Source of the DNA: an uncultured Gammaproteobacteria bacterium
GTDB taxonomy: Bacteria > Pseudomonadota > Gammaproteobacteria > PS1 > Pseudothioglobaceae
Assembly: GCA_913047325.1 (NCBI GenBank)
Contig: CAJWTP010000001.1
Span: forward strand, 1 to 64,000
DNA: 64,000 nt
Direction of reading: 5' to 3'
Part shown: positions 51,573 to 62,340 of the stretch, in pieces
Position numbering within the stretch: position 1 is the stretch's first letter
Layout of the letters: each line of letters starts with the position of its first letter
The notes under the pieces: generated by a model
The model's database searches: none
Told to the model about the DNA's origin: nothing
What the model saw: only the letters and a program-made list of their open reading frames with translations
Made by a program: the position numbers and the translations under genes

Positions 51573-53396
51573 ATGAAATCTAGCAAAAAGGACCACAAAG
51601 AAGCCCTTCAAAACTTAATCTTAATTGGTAAAGAGCAGGGCTACCTAACTTACTCCGAAATTAACGATATCCTACCCCAAGATTTATTAACACCTGAACA
51701 GGTAGAGCCAATTGTTACAATTTTGGAGGAACTCGATATTGCAGTTTCTGACGAAGCTCCAGATGCAGACACGTTGGTTATGGAGACAGGTGGTAAAGCT
51801 CAATCAACCTCTGCAGAAGTTGCAATTGCAGCTCTGGCCGCTCTAGATTCTGAGTTTGGGAGAACAACAGACCCTGTTCGCATGTATATGCGCGAAATGG
51901 GTGTTGTAGAACTACTTGAACAACAAGATGAGGTCCGTATTGCTAAAGAAATTGAGGCAGGTGTATTTGAAATCATGCAGGCCATTACCCTTTATCCAGA
52001 AATCTCAGTTTACTTCTTTAAAGCTTATACTAGACTCGAGGAAGGCAAATGTAAAATGACTGATGTCGTTATTGGCTATCAGGGTGATGCAGAAGAGTTT
52101 GAGGAAAAGCAAGCTCTTGTTGAAGAAAAATTAGCTAATCTAGAAGATATTGGAGATCAAGAGGAAGAAGATTTCGACGAACTAGAATATACAGGTCCTG
52201 ACGAAGGTGAGGTGTATGAACGTTTTGAAAAAATTCAAAAAGCTTTTAACAGCTATACAAAAGCTAATAATAAGAATGGCTATCTTGATGAAAAAACTAT
52301 CAAAGCTCGACAAAAATTCTCGGCTTGTATTTCAGACTTAAGACTTGCGCCAAAATTAGTGAGTACCATGATGGAGCTTGTAAGTGGTCGTATTGATGAA
52401 GTTAAAATAAGAGAGAAAACAATTCGTGATACTTGTCTTGAAGCTGGTATGCCAAAAGAAGTTTTTTATAACTCATTTCCTGGTAATGAAACCAACCTTG
52501 ACTGGCTTAAATCAATTAGCCTTGATAAGTCTGTCATAGAATCACTCAAGAAACACGAAGATGACATCTACTACGCGCAGAAAAGTCTCTTAGAGCAAGA
52601 AAAAGAGATGCAAATAACTACTGCTGAATTAAAAGAAATTAACAAAAAATATAGACAAGGCGACCGCAAGGCCAAAAAAGCAAAAAGTCAAATGATTGAA
52701 GCCAATCTAAGACTTGTCATCTCAATTGCAAAAAAATACGCTAACCGTGGTTTACAATTCCTAGATCTTATCCAAGAAGGAAATGTTGGCCTAATGAAGG
52801 CAGTCGATAAGTTTGAGTATCGTCGCGGCTACAAATTCTCGACCTATGCAACATGGTGGATTCGTCAGGCAATCACTCGTTCAATAGCCGATCAGGCACG
52901 CACAATTAGAATTCCTGTCCATATGATTGAAACAATCAATAAGCTCAACCGTGTTCGCCGACAACTCCTACAAAAATTTGGTAGGGAAGCTACCCCAGAG
53001 GAGCTTGCAGTTGAAATGGAGTTGCCCGAATATAAGATAAATAAAATTCTTAAAATTGCCAAAGAGCCTTTATCCATGGAAAATCCTGTTGGTGATGATG
53101 AAGATTCTACAATTGGTGACTTTATCGAGGATGAAAAGCTTTCTTCGCCAGTGGAGGTCACGACTAGAGAGAGTTTAAAGGAAACTACCAGTGATCTTTT
53201 AGCTAACCTTTCTCCAAGAGAGGCAAAAGTATTGAAAATGCGATTTGGAATAGATATGAGTACAGACCATACCCTAGAAGAGGTTGGACGTCAATTTGAT
53301 GTTACACGCGAACGAATTCGTCAAATTGAAGCGAAAGCTTTACGTAAGTTAAGACATCCGTCACGCGCTCATAAATTACAAAGCTTTTTGGAATAA
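51573..53396 (+). CDS. rpoD: RNA polymerase sigma-70 factor RpoD
   Basis: [92 protein letters not shown]; region 4 HTH. Confidence 0.98.
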   Translation: MKSSKKDHKEALQNLILIGKEQGYLTYSEINDILPQDLLTPEQVEPIVTILEELDIAVSDEAPDADTLVMETGGKAQSTSAEVAIAALAALDSEFGRTTDPVRMYMREMGVVELLEQQDEVRIAKEIEAGVFEIMQAITLYPEISVYFFKAYTRLEEGKCKMTDVVIGYQGDAEEFEEKQALVEEKLANLEDIGDQEEEDFDELEYTGPDEGEVYERFEKIQKAFNSYTKANNKNGYLDEKTIKARQKFSACISDLRLAPKLVSTMMELVSGRIDEVKIREKTIRDTCLEAGMPKEVFYNSFPGNETNLDWLKSISLDKSVIESLKKHEDDIYYAQKSLLEQEKEMQITTAELKEINKKYRQGDRKAKKAKSQMIEANLRLVISIAKKYANRGLQFLDLIQEGNVGLMKAVDKFEYRRGYKFSTYATWWIRQAITRSIADQARTIRIPVHMIETINKLNRVRRQLLQKFGREATPEELAVEMELPEYKINKILKIAKEPLSMENPVGDDEDSTIGDFIEDEKLSSPVEVTTRESLKETTSDLLANLSPREAKVLKMRFGIDMSTDHTLEEVGRQFDVTRERIRQIEAKALRKLRHPSRAHKLQSFLE

Positions 53397-53406
53397 CCCC
53401 TTCCCC

Positions 53407-53483
53407 GGGCCTATAGCTCAGTTGGTTAGAGCAGTCGACTCATAATCGATTGGTCCTTGGTTCAAGTCCAAGTAGGCCCACCA
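53407..53483 (+). tRNA. tRNA with CAU anticodon; probably tRNA-Ile2 (lysidine) rather than Met
   Basis: GGGCCTATAGCTCAGTTGGTTAGAGCAGTCGACTCATAATCGATTGGTCCTTGGTTCAAGTCCAAGTAGGCCCACCA; CGACTCATAATCG and C4-G69/C5-G68 acceptor pairs as in known TilS substrates. Confidence 0.85.
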
Positions 53484-53488
53484 AATTT

Positions 53489-53520
53489 TAAAAAACCTAG
53501 CTTATCGCTAGGTTTTTTAT
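53489..53520 (+). terminator. Intrinsic terminator after the rpoD-linked tRNA
   Basis: AAAAAACCTAGCttatcGCTAGGTTTTTTAT. Confidence 0.88.
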
Positions 53521-53604
53521 TGATAGACAATCAAAATTCAAATTCTTATAAAATTGTTATGTTCAATACAATACTAAGTGTTTAGAAGAAGAACAATAAA
53601 ACCT

Positions 53605-54360
53605 ATGTTTTCAACATTACTTCCAAAACTTATATCACTGACTTCTATGGTTGGTGAGACCATCATATCCCTTCATAACGAGAACATGGGTTTTATTGTT
53701 AAATCTGATAGTACGCCACTAACACAAGCAGATAAGACTTCTCATAAGCTCATTACAAATGTCTTAGAAAAAATAACACCGGATATTCCAATATTATCAG
53801 AGGAATCTGAAGAAACTCCTTTTTCAGTTCGAAAAAACTGGCAGAAATATTGGCTCATTGACCCTTTGGATGGTACTCGAGATTTTATAGAAGGTTCAAA
53901 AGAATTCTGTATTAGTATTGCTTTTATTGAAAAAAACTATCCTGTTTTTGGTCTTATCTATTCACCCTTCGAAAAAGTTCACTATTATCGTTTACCTCAA
54001 CAAGAATCAATCAAGCTTATTGATAATGTTGTTCACAAGCTTTGCACAAAAAAGCCAAAACGCTGGGAAAAAATTGTCTTTGGCAGATACTCACAAAATA
54101 ACAAACAACTCCAAAAACATCTTAGATCAAAAACTAATTTTGAAACATTTCGCTTAGGAAGTGCACTCAAATTTTGTTTGATTGCTGAAGGGATTTATCA
54201 CTATTACCCTAAATTTGGCCGATGTTCAGAATGGGATACTGCTGCTGGTGTTTGTATTTTAGAAGGTGCAGGAGGTAAGGTTGAAGATTTACAAGGCCAA
54301 CCTCTACAATACAATACAAAAGAAGACACCACAAGCCCTACGTTTGTCGCCACTGCTTAA
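53605..54360 (+). CDS. cysQ: 3'(2'),5'-bisphosphate nucleotidase CysQ (start trimmed from GTG 53578)
   Basis: KSDSTPLTQADKTSHKLI; ILSEESEE; WLIDPLDGTRDFIEGSKEFCISIAFI; SEWDTAAGVCILEGAGG. Confidence 0.93.
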   Translation: MFSTLLPKLISLTSMVGETIISLHNENMGFIVKSDSTPLTQADKTSHKLITNVLEKITPDIPILSEESEETPFSVRKNWQKYWLIDPLDGTRDFIEGSKEFCISIAFIEKNYPVFGLIYSPFEKVHYYRLPQQESIKLIDNVVHKLCTKKPKRWEKIVFGRYSQNNKQLQKHLRSKTNFETFRLGSALKFCLIAEGIYHYYPKFGRCSEWDTAAGVCILEGAGGKVEDLQGQPLQYNTKEDTTSPTFVATA

Positions 54361-55214
54361 TCGAATTGAAGAGATAAATCAATTGCATTAATATGCTTAG
54401 TAATTGCACCTATTGAAATATAATCCACACCTGTTTCTGCATAACCAACTATGTTATTTTCATCTATATTTCCCGAAGCCTCTAGTTGACAAACCCCTCT
54501 AGCTTTAGATACAGCTTTTGTCAGCTCAGCTATAGAAAAATTATCACAAAGTACCCTCGTAATACGATCAATTTTTAGTGTTTTTTGAAGTTCCTCAAGA
54601 GTTTCCACTTCTACGATAATAGGTTTCTCTGGATGTTTTATTTGTGCTAATTCTATCGATTTTTCAATAGAACCAATAGCCATAATATGATTCTCTTTAA
54701 GCATAATACAATCATAAAGTCCCATCCGATGGTTGGTTCCACCACCACATTTAACGGCATACTTTTGAGCATGTCTAAGGTTGGGAATTGTTTTCCTAGT
54801 ATCCAACAATTGTGTTTTTGTATGCTTGATTAAATTGAATAATAATCTTGTTTGGGTTGCTGTTGCACTTAGAGTTTGCAGAAAGTTAAGTGCGGTTCTT
54901 TCAGTACTTATTATTGCCTGGGCTCGACCAATTAATTGACAAATTATTGTGTCTGGCATAACTTCTTCGCCTTCTTTAATTTTCCAATCAATTTCAATAC
55001 TGGGGTCTAACTCAGTAAAACAATAATCAGAATATTCAACACCACAAATGACAGCTTTTTCACGACAAATTATTGACGCCTTTATTCTTTCATTATCCAA
55101 TAAGTCAGAAGACAAGTCTCCAGTTCCAATGTCCTCTGATAGTGCCATATGAACGATTTGTTTTATTATCTTACTCATTGATAAATTCCAAAATTGCTTT
55201 CGCAGAACATTCAC
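54357..55214 (-). CDS. nadC: Nicotinate-nucleotide pyrophosphorylase (carboxylating); start possibly further in at MSKIIKQI
   Basis: EDIGTGDLSSDLL; TERTALNFLQTLSATATQT; LLDTRKTIPNLRHAQKYAVKCGGGTNHRMGLYD. Confidence 0.96.
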   Translation of the reverse strand: MNVLRKQFWNLSMSKIIKQIVHMALSEDIGTGDLSSDLLDNERIKASIICREKAVICGVEYSDYCFTELDPSIEIDWKIKEGEEVMPDTIICQLIGRAQAIISTERTALNFLQTLSATATQTRLLFNLIKHTKTQLLDTRKTIPNLRHAQKYAVKCGGGTNHRMGLYDCIMLKENHIMAIGSIEKSIELAQIKHPEKPIIVEVETLEELQKTLKIDRITRVLCDNFSIAELTKAVSKARGVCQLEASGNIDENNIVGYAETGVDYISIGAITKHINAIDLSLQFD

Positions 55215-56256
55215 TAGATCCTTGATTAAGCTGCTTATGAATCAAACCTAATTCGGCAGTTAACTCCGAATTATTGGAATTAATTAATTGCATAGCAGTA
55301 TAAGCAATATTTTTCGCGTTTGCATTATCTTGTATCAATTCCGGCACTATTCCTTTCCCCAAAATAACATTTGGTAAAGACACGTAATCAGTTTTCAAGA
55401 GACGCTTAACAATCTGATAACTAGGACCCGAAATCTTATATATCACAATCATAGGAACTCCAATCATAGCTACTTCAAGCGCCGCAGTCCCGGATGCAAC
55501 AATAACCAAATCTGAGCTTGCTATTCTTGCATGTGCATCACCAATACTGAGATCAATATTTTGTTCACCAATTTGAGTCTCGACCCAATCCTTGAAATCA
55601 TTATTTGCAAGTGATATTCTAAACATCAATTCAGGATCTTGTTCTCTCATCAACTTCACTGAAGTTAATATTTCAGGCAATAAAGACTTAATCTCTGCCT
55701 CTCGTGAACCAGGCATCAATAAAACCCTCTTGCCAGGGATATGTTGTCGTCTTGGTTCTAAAATTTCAGCCAATGGATGGCCAACAAATAGAGCTTTTTG
55801 ACCATGTTTCTTATAAAAATCCATTTCAAATGGGAAAAGACACAGCATTAAGTCTGCTGAAGCTTTAATTTTAGTAATTCGATTCGAGCGCCATGCCCAC
55901 ACTGATGGACTGATAAAGTGAACAGTTTTTATGCCATTTTGTTTAAGCTTTCGTTCAATTTTAAAATTAAAATCTGGAGAATCTACACCAATAAAAACAT
56001 CTGGCCTTGATTTGGTAAAGTGTGTGACAATTGAACTTCTTAACTTTAATAGCGAGGGAAGCTTCTTTAATACTTCACTAAAGCCCATTACATTAGCATG
56101 ATCCATATTCCATAATCTATGGCAGCCCGCATTACTCATCATCTCACCTGCCAATCCTTCTATTTGGCAATCGGGATTCAAGTCAATCAATGATTTAACT
56201 AGTGTTGCGCCAATCATATCCCCTGATGTTTCTGCTGCACTAATTGCAATTTTCAT
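55171..56256 (-). CDS. lpxB: Lipid-A-disaccharide synthase
   Basis: AAETSGDMIGATLVKSL; GVDSPDFNFKIERKLK; HFISPSVWAWRSNRI; VASGTAALEVAMIGVPMIVIYK. Confidence 0.96.
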   Translation of the reverse strand: MKIAISAAETSGDMIGATLVKSLIDLNPDCQIEGLAGEMMSNAGCHRLWNMDHANVMGFSEVLKKLPSLLKLRSSIVTHFTKSRPDVFIGVDSPDFNFKIERKLKQNGIKTVHFISPSVWAWRSNRITKIKASADLMLCLFPFEMDFYKKHGQKALFVGHPLAEILEPRRQHIPGKRVLLMPGSREAEIKSLLPEILTSVKLMREQDPELMFRISLANNDFKDWVETQIGEQNIDLSIGDAHARIASSDLVIVASGTAALEVAMIGVPMIVIYKISGPSYQIVKRLLKTDYVSLPNVILGKGIVPELIQDNANAKNIAYTAMQLINSNNSELTAELGLIHKQLNQGSSECSAKAILEFINE

Positions 56257-56299
56257 TATTAAAGTTAGTTATGAATGGAATAACAATAATATAGAAGAA

Positions 56300-56602
56300 T
56301 CATTTCCTCGGCAAAATAATCATTGGATTTTCTTCAAAAGGACGATAAATTACTAATACACTGCCAATAATTTGAACTAAAAAAGCTTCTGAGAATTCAA
56401 TTATTTTATTTTCTATTTCCTTTTTTTTATTGCGATCATCGACTCTAATCTTTATTTTAAGTAGCTCGTGCTTTTTCATTGTGGAGTCAAGTTCAGACAA
56501 AACTGCCTCACTTAGACCGTGTTGTCCAATCATCACGACAGGGTTTAGATCGTGTGCGAGTGTTCTTAGGTATTTTTTTTGATTGTTAGTTAGTCTCTTC
56601 AT
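56300..56602 (-). CDS. yhbY: YhbY family ribosome-associated RNA-binding protein
   Basis: LTNNQKKYLRTLAHDLNPVVMIGQHGLSEAVLSELDSTMKKHELLKIKI. Confidence 0.93.
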   Translation of the reverse strand: MKRLTNNQKKYLRTLAHDLNPVVMIGQHGLSEAVLSELDSTMKKHELLKIKIRVDDRNKKKEIENKIIEFSEAFLVQIIGSVLVIYRPFEENPMIILPRK

Positions 56603-57884
56603 CTAGGAAAAACTCATTTTCAAACAAGGATTTAGCCTCTTCACGTCTGCGTACCAAGGCATGTCTATTCCCAGCCACCATGACTTCAGCTACACGTGGC
56701 CGCGTATTGTAATTAGAGCTTAAAACAAAACCATAGGCGCCCGCAGACATCATTGCAATGTAATCTCCTTGATTGAGTTTTAGTTCTCTATCTTTTGCTA
56801 AGAAGTCTCCAGTTTCACAAACTGGACCAACCAAATCCCAAGTGTCATTAATACCATCAGGACTTTCTTTAACAACTACGGCTTTATGATATGCGCCGTA
56901 AAGAGATGGACGCATCAAATCATTCATCGCTCCATCAACAATGGCAAATGATTTAATGCTGTTTCGCTTAAGATACTCTACCTGAGTAACAAAGATTCCA
57001 GCATTCCCAACAATTGCCCTGCCTGGCTCTAGTAATATTTTCAAATCACCAGCTCTGCTTAATATCGATTGAATATAATCACTAATATTTATTGTTTGTT
57101 CATCTTTGTAAGAAATACCTATGCCTCCGCCTAGGTCAAGGTGAGATACTTTGACGCCTTCAGATTGAAGCTTTGAGATTAATTCTAGCGTTTTATCCAG
57201 CGCCTCAATGAATGGCAAAACATCAGTAATTTGGGATCCAATATGATAATCTAAGCCACAAATTTTAAGGTATTCCGATTGGTCAGCCTTGTGATATAAA
57301 GATAAAGCGGTATCAACGTCAACGCCAAACTTGTTCTCTTTTAAGCCTGTCGAAATATAGGGGTGCGTCTTAGCGTCAACATCAGGATTGACACGAATCG
57401 AAATCGACGCCACAACACCTGCCGCTTGAGCGACAGACTGAATACGTTCTAATTCTCCCTCAGACTCTACATTAAAGCAATAAACACCAATTTCTAGTGC
57501 TTTTTGAATTTCTGCTTTTGACTTGGCAACTCCAGAAAAAACACATCGACTAGGTATGCCTCCAGCAGCGATTACTCTTTCTAGTTCACCAATTGAGACA
57601 ATATCAAAACCGGAGCCTAGTTTTGCTAACACATTAAGTACCGCAATGTTGGAGTTAGCTTTGACAGCGTAACAGATAAGATGCGGGTGTTCTCCAAAGG
57701 CTCTATCGAATTGCTGCCAATTCCGCTCTATTTCAGTCCGGGAATATACATAAAGTGGTGAGCCGTACTGAGCCATCAAGTCCATTACAGGAACAGACTC
57801 AGCATACAAAGCATTGTTTTGAAAAGAAAAAATATTCAATGAGCTCGAATTAGTCGGTACTTGAAATTGCGGTTTCAGATTCAT
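56586..57884 (-). CDS. lysA: Diaminopimelate decarboxylase
   Basis: CYAVKANSNIAVLNVLAKLGSGFDIVSIGELERVI; LDLGGGIGISY; EPGRAIVGNAG; GPVCETGDFLA. Confidence 0.97.
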   Translation of the reverse strand: MNLKPQFQVPTNSSSLNIFSFQNNALYAESVPVMDLMAQYGSPLYVYSRTEIERNWQQFDRAFGEHPHLICYAVKANSNIAVLNVLAKLGSGFDIVSIGELERVIAAGGIPSRCVFSGVAKSKAEIQKALEIGVYCFNVESEGELERIQSVAQAAGVVASISIRVNPDVDAKTHPYISTGLKENKFGVDVDTALSLYHKADQSEYLKICGLDYHIGSQITDVLPFIEALDKTLELISKLQSEGVKVSHLDLGGGIGISYKDEQTINISDYIQSILSRAGDLKILLEPGRAIVGNAGIFVTQVEYLKRNSIKSFAIVDGAMNDLMRPSLYGAYHKAVVVKESPDGINDTWDLVGPVCETGDFLAKDRELKLNQGDYIAMMSAGAYGFVLSSNYNTRPRVAEVMVAGNRHALVRRREEAKSLFENEFFLDEETN

Positions 57885-57984
57885 TTTCTGTCTCTGTGAC
57901 AGGCACTAAATCTCCCATTCTTCCGCACGCACTCAAAGTAATCGCAAATGATACAATCATTGCTAATTTCAATAGGTTTTTCAT
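57850..57984 (-). CDS. lptM: LptM/YifL-like small lipoprotein (44 aa), not in ORF track
   Basis: MKNLLKLAMIVSFAITLSACGRMGDLVPVTETENESETAISSTD: lipobox LSAC followed by GRMGDL; directly upstream of lysA. Confidence 0.82.
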   Translation of the reverse strand: MKNLLKLAMIVSFAITLSACGRMGDLVPVTETENESETAISSTD

Positions 57985-58018
57985 ATTGCCTCACTTACTT
58001 TGGTGTAATAGCGCTATT

Positions 58019-58678
58019 TTACACAAAGGTTTTAAGCTGTTGTATAAACAAATCTCTAGCCAATTTAAACGCCCCTAGGCTTTCTAAATGAGGATTTTCT
58101 ACTTGACAATCTACCAATCTATAGTGACTCTTTTGTAATAAATATGCAAATGCCACTTTCGAAGCATTGCTGACCAATGAAAACATTGACTCGCCAAAAA
58201 AGACTTGACCCAAAGCTACACCGTACAACCCCCCTACAAGCTTGTCTTTTTCATAAACCTCATATGAATGAGCATAGCCATAATCATGGAGCTCGCAATA
58301 TGATCTCATCATGTCGTCACCTATCCAGGTGCCAGACTGTCCATACCTATTGACTGTTTGACAGTTAGTGATAACATCAACAAAAGCTTTGTTCACTCTG
58401 ACATCAAACCTTTTTGAGAGTATGACTTTTTTTAGACTTTTTGATAGATGAAATACCTCAGGGGTTATAACCATTCTTGGGTCAGGCGAATACCATAAGA
58501 TTGGTTCCCCATCACTGTACCAAGGGAAAATCCCTTGTGAATATGCTTTGAGCAATCTTTTAGTAGACAAATCTCCACCGATTCCTATAAGGCCGTTTGG
58601 GTTTTTTAACGCTAAACCTACGTCAGGGAATGGTGTGTCATGCTGATCAAGCCAAAATGATTGGGGAATCTCAATCAC
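58019..58678 (-). CDS. aat: Leucyl/phenylalanyl-tRNA-protein transferase
   Basis: NPNGLIGIGGDLSTKRLLKAYSQGIFPWYSDGEPILWYSPDPRMVI; GGLYGVALGQVFFGESMFS. Confidence 0.97.
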   Translation of the reverse strand: MIEIPQSFWLDQHDTPFPDVGLALKNPNGLIGIGGDLSTKRLLKAYSQGIFPWYSDGEPILWYSPDPRMVITPEVFHLSKSLKKVILSKRFDVRVNKAFVDVITNCQTVNRYGQSGTWIGDDMMRSYCELHDYGYAHSYEVYEKDKLVGGLYGVALGQVFFGESMFSLVSNASKVAFAYLLQKSHYRLVDCQVENPHLESLGAFKLARDLFIQQLKTFV

Positions 58679-58680
58679 AC

Positions 58681-59235
58681 TTATCGTTTACTCATTATCT
58701 CTCTTACCATATATAAGGCAAGTATGCTTCTTGCTTCGGTCAAATCATCATCATAGGTCAACTGTTCTATATCTGAGAGTTTTTTTGAAACAATCTCAAG
58801 TGGCTCAGGCTCGTCCCCTTCCGCACTTTCCTCATATAGGTCTTCAGCAAGAATAATATATGTTTTACCAGATTGATAGCCTGGCGCCAGAGTGGTTGCT
58901 TTAAGGAAGGTCAGTTTATTTGAACCATAGCCAATCTCCTCTTTGAGCTCTCTTGAGGCCGCTTCGATGGGAGTCTCACCTTTGTCTATCTTTCCTTTCG
59001 TTAGACCCAACTCGTAACGTTCTGTGCCCGCCGAAAATTCATAAACCATCAACACAGTGTCTTTGTCAATCATCGGCACAACTAAGACAGCGCCATTGCC
59101 GCCAGGCTTTAAGCGTTCAAAAACGCGTGTCTCCCCATTTGAAAATTCAACGTCCATAGATTCGACGTTAAACACGCGACTCCGAGCGATACTATGAACA
59201 TTGGTTATTTTTGGATTTTTTCGCATAGACGCCAT
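58681..59235 (-). CDS. nudE: ADP compounds hydrolase NudE (Nudix)
   Basis: Nudix box GKIDKGETPIEAASRELKEEIGYGSNKL; FSAGTERYELGLTKG. Confidence 0.9.
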   Translation of the reverse strand: MASMRKNPKITNVHSIARSRVFNVESMDVEFSNGETRVFERLKPGGNGAVLVVPMIDKDTVLMVYEFSAGTERYELGLTKGKIDKGETPIEAASRELKEEIGYGSNKLTFLKATTLAPGYQSGKTYIILAEDLYEESAEGDEPEPLEIVSKKLSDIEQLTYDDDLTEARSILALYMVREIMSKR

Positions 59236-59369
59236 TATGCCATCGGTTTGATGCTTTCCTGATTACAAATTCTTAGCACTGGTTTTTACCTTCTAATATT
59301 TTTCTCTTAAGAGAAGCATTAATCATTTTTTTATCCCATAACCTTTTTTCCTGCAGTCATTGCTTAAGT

Positions 59370-60254
59370 TTAATTATTTAATTCGTCAAACAACATCAAA
59401 GCTGAGGTATCACTATATGCATGACCTTTATCCATTAAATTAACGTATCGGTCATACACCTCCTTGGTGAATGTTAAGTTTGTTTCATTATCTTTTGCCT
59501 GATCTATACAATAACCTAAATCTTTAACCATCCACTTAATTGCAAAACCAAAGTCAAACTCTCTTTGATGCATGGTATGGCCGCGGTTAACCATTTGCCA
59601 AGATTGCGCGGCACCACCAGATATAGCTGCGAGTAGGCTATCCACATCTATATTTTCAGCTTCAGCAAACAGTAATCCTTCTGATAGCCCTTGTAATAGT
59701 CCAGCAATACAAATCTGATTAACCATTTTGGCTAACTGGCCATAGCCTGACTCTCCCATATAGCTAATATTTTTCGAATAAGATTCAACTAGCAAACTAT
59801 TACTCTCTAGCTCAGTTTGATCTCCACCAGCCATAACACTTAATATTCCATTGATTGCACCCGCTTCCCCGCCACTAACTGGCGCATCAATAAAGGTTAC
59901 GTTTTTAGATTGAAGAGATTGATTAAGGTGTTTAGCTAACTTATATGAAGTGGTAGTGTGATCAATAAACACACTACCTTCTTTGAGATGAGAATAAATT
60001 CCATTATCAGAAAAGACAATCTCCATCATATCTTCGTCTCTACCTGTGCAAGTAATAACAACATCTGCATCAAAAACGGCTTTCTCAAGTGAAGAACAAA
60101 TCTCGCCATCGTACTCCTTGCCCCATTTGATTGATTTTTCCATAGTTCGGTTATAGACTCTCAAATTTGCCAAACCTGACATAGATAGATGGCCAGCCAT
60201 AGGATAGCCCATCGTACCGAGACCAATAAAAGCAACATTCCTTTTTTTGTTCAT
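59370..60254 (-). CDS. NAD(P)-dependent beta-hydroxyacid dehydrogenase (3-hydroxyisobutyrate dehydrogenase / tartronate semialdehyde reductase family)
   Basis: VAFIGLGTMGYPMAGHLS; FIDAPVSGGEAGAINGILSVMAGG; GQLAKMVNQICIAG. Confidence 0.92.
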   Translation of the reverse strand: MNKKRNVAFIGLGTMGYPMAGHLSMSGLANLRVYNRTMEKSIKWGKEYDGEICSSLEKAVFDADVVITCTGRDEDMMEIVFSDNGIYSHLKEGSVFIDHTTTSYKLAKHLNQSLQSKNVTFIDAPVSGGEAGAINGILSVMAGGDQTELESNSLLVESYSKNISYMGESGYGQLAKMVNQICIAGLLQGLSEGLLFAEAENIDVDSLLAAISGGAAQSWQMVNRGHTMHQREFDFGFAIKWMVKDLGYCIDQAKDNETNLTFTKEVYDRYVNLMDKGHAYSDTSALMLFDELNN

Positions 60255-60492
60255 AAAACTTCCTCTGAGTGTTATGTAATCAATACTTTACGAGATTATA
60301 CGACGATGTATTCCAGTTTAATTAATAGATGCCATATATTTGATAAAATAATAATTTGACTCGAATAATAAACAAAATTAAGTTTTTTTGCTAATTATTA
60401 ACAAGAATTAATAAAAAATGGCATTTTTTTGAGTAATTTATCTATTTTTTACTAATTATTACTATTTTTATTCATTTTTATACGTATTTTTT

Positions 60493-61119
60493 ATGAAAAC
60501 ACCTGATTACTGGCAAGAATCAATTGGTTTTTTACAAAATAATGATAAAAAATTAGCACAAATCATTAATAAATATGGCGAATCTGTGCTAATTGGTCGT
60601 CGCGATCCTCTTGAGACTTTAATCCGTTCAGTAGTCGGCCAACAAATTTCAGTAAAAGCTGCGGCAAGCGTTTGGCAAAAAATAGTTGATTTGGTAGGGG
60701 AATTAAGTGCAGATAATATTTTATTGGTTAACAAAGAAAAACTAAAATCTTGCGGACTTTCCAAGCAGAAAACTCAATATATATCGAATATTGCTGAACA
60801 CTTTAAAGCACATAATATTAATGACGAGTCTTATTGGAATGACCGAGAATTTTCGAATATTTATGATGAACTTATCGCAATAAAAGGTGTAGGACCTTGG
60901 ACGGTTGAAATGTTTGGTATGTTCTATTTACTAGAAAGGGATATATTCCCACTAAAAGATCTCGGCATCATAAAGGCGATCAATCAACTTTACTGCATTG
61001 ATGAGATTCCTTTAACAATAGACCAAGTAATCGCTATTTCAGATCGTTGGAAGCCTTATCGTACTGTAGCCTGCTGGTACTTGTGGCGCTCTATAGATAA
61101 CGAAGCTGTTCTTTATTGA
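60493..61119 (+). CDS. DNA-3-methyladenine glycosylase II (AlkA-like HhH-GPD)
   Basis: RSVVGQQISVKAAASVWQKI; GLSKQKTQYI; IKGVGPWTVEMFGMFYLLERDIFPLKDLGI. Confidence 0.92.
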   Translation: MKTPDYWQESIGFLQNNDKKLAQIINKYGESVLIGRRDPLETLIRSVVGQQISVKAAASVWQKIVDLVGELSADNILLVNKEKLKSCGLSKQKTQYISNIAEHFKAHNINDESYWNDREFSNIYDELIAIKGVGPWTVEMFGMFYLLERDIFPLKDLGIIKAINQLYCIDEIPLTIDQVIAISDRWKPYRTVACWYLWRSIDNEAVLY

Positions 61120-61181
61120 TCGCTTTTGGGGCTACTTATTGAATTTATGCGACTTTAAAATATCTATTTTTTGAAATAAGT

Positions 61182-62252
61182 CTACTCGATTGCATCAACA
61201 ATTAGATTGCCCATTTCCTCAGTGCCAACTATCCTATCACCTGCTGCTGATATATCTTTCGTTCTATAGCCCTGATCAAGAACCTCATTAACTGCAGCAT
61301 TAATTTTTTCAGCTAGTGGTGCTTGATTTAGTGAATATCGCAGCATCATTGAAACCGAAAGTATTGTCGCTAATGGGTTAGCGATATCCTTGCCAGCAAT
61401 ATCAGGTGCTGAGCCATGAATGGGCTCATACATACCATAATTGTTTTTGTTTAGCGAGGCAGATGGAAGCATTCCAATCGAACCAGTCAGCATGGCAGCA
61501 CAATCTGACAATATATCACCAAAGAGGTTGCTGGTTACCATAACATCGAACTGCTTCGGAGCTCTAACGAGCTGCATTGCAGCGTTATCAACATACATAT
61601 GGGAAAGCTCAACATCAGGATAATCCTTGGAAACTTCCTCCATAACTTCTCTCCATAGTTCACAGACTTCTAGCACATTCGCCTTATCTACAGAACATAC
61701 ACGCTTATCTCTTTTTTGTGCAATTTGAAAAGCAGAGTGACCAATACGCGCTATCTCTGACTCAGAATAGGTGGCGGAATTTACACCAAATCGCTCTCCA
61801 TCTTTAATCTCAACACCGCGAGGCTGACCAAAATAAATACCCCCAACGAGCTCTCTAACTATCATTAGATCAAGGCCAGAAACAACTTCATTTTTTAGAG
61901 TTGAAGCATTTGCCAGCTGCGGATAGAGAATTGCTGGTCTTAGGTTAGAAAACAGATCCAACTCAGCACGTATTCCCAGTAAACCTCTTTCAGGTCGCAA
62001 ATCCCATTCTAGTGAATCCCATTTCGGTCCGCCAACCGCCCCTAAAAGTATGGAGTCGCATTCTTTAGCAACCACTATAGTATCCTCAGGCAGAGGTGAA
62101 CCTGTCTCATCGTAGGCGCTTCCACCAATAAACCCTTCAACAAGATTCATGCCCATCCCGTGATTGGTATTTAACAAGTCAATTACTTTAACCGCTTGGG
62201 CAACTATTTCTTTCCCTATGCCATCTCCTGGCAGAATTAATACCTTTGACAT
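61182..62252 (-). CDS. leuB: 3-isopropylmalate dehydrogenase
   Basis: [64 protein letters not shown]. Confidence 0.97.
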   Translation of the reverse strand: MSKVLILPGDGIGKEIVAQAVKVIDLLNTNHGMGMNLVEGFIGGSAYDETGSPLPEDTIVVAKECDSILLGAVGGPKWDSLEWDLRPERGLLGIRAELDLFSNLRPAILYPQLANASTLKNEVVSGLDLMIVRELVGGIYFGQPRGVEIKDGERFGVNSATYSESEIARIGHSAFQIAQKRDKRVCSVDKANVLEVCELWREVMEEVSKDYPDVELSHMYVDNAAMQLVRAPKQFDVMVTSNLFGDILSDCAAMLTGSIGMLPSASLNKNNYGMYEPIHGSAPDIAGKDIANPLATILSVSMMLRYSLNQAPLAEKINAAVNEVLDQGYRTKDISAAGDRIVGTEEMGNLIVDAIE

Positions 62253-62340
62253 CTGTTTTTACGAGCTTAATACAAAAAATGATTATTTTACTCTGGCAGA
62301 CACATAAGCCCATCTGAATTTGAGTTTAGATTTGTTGTGG

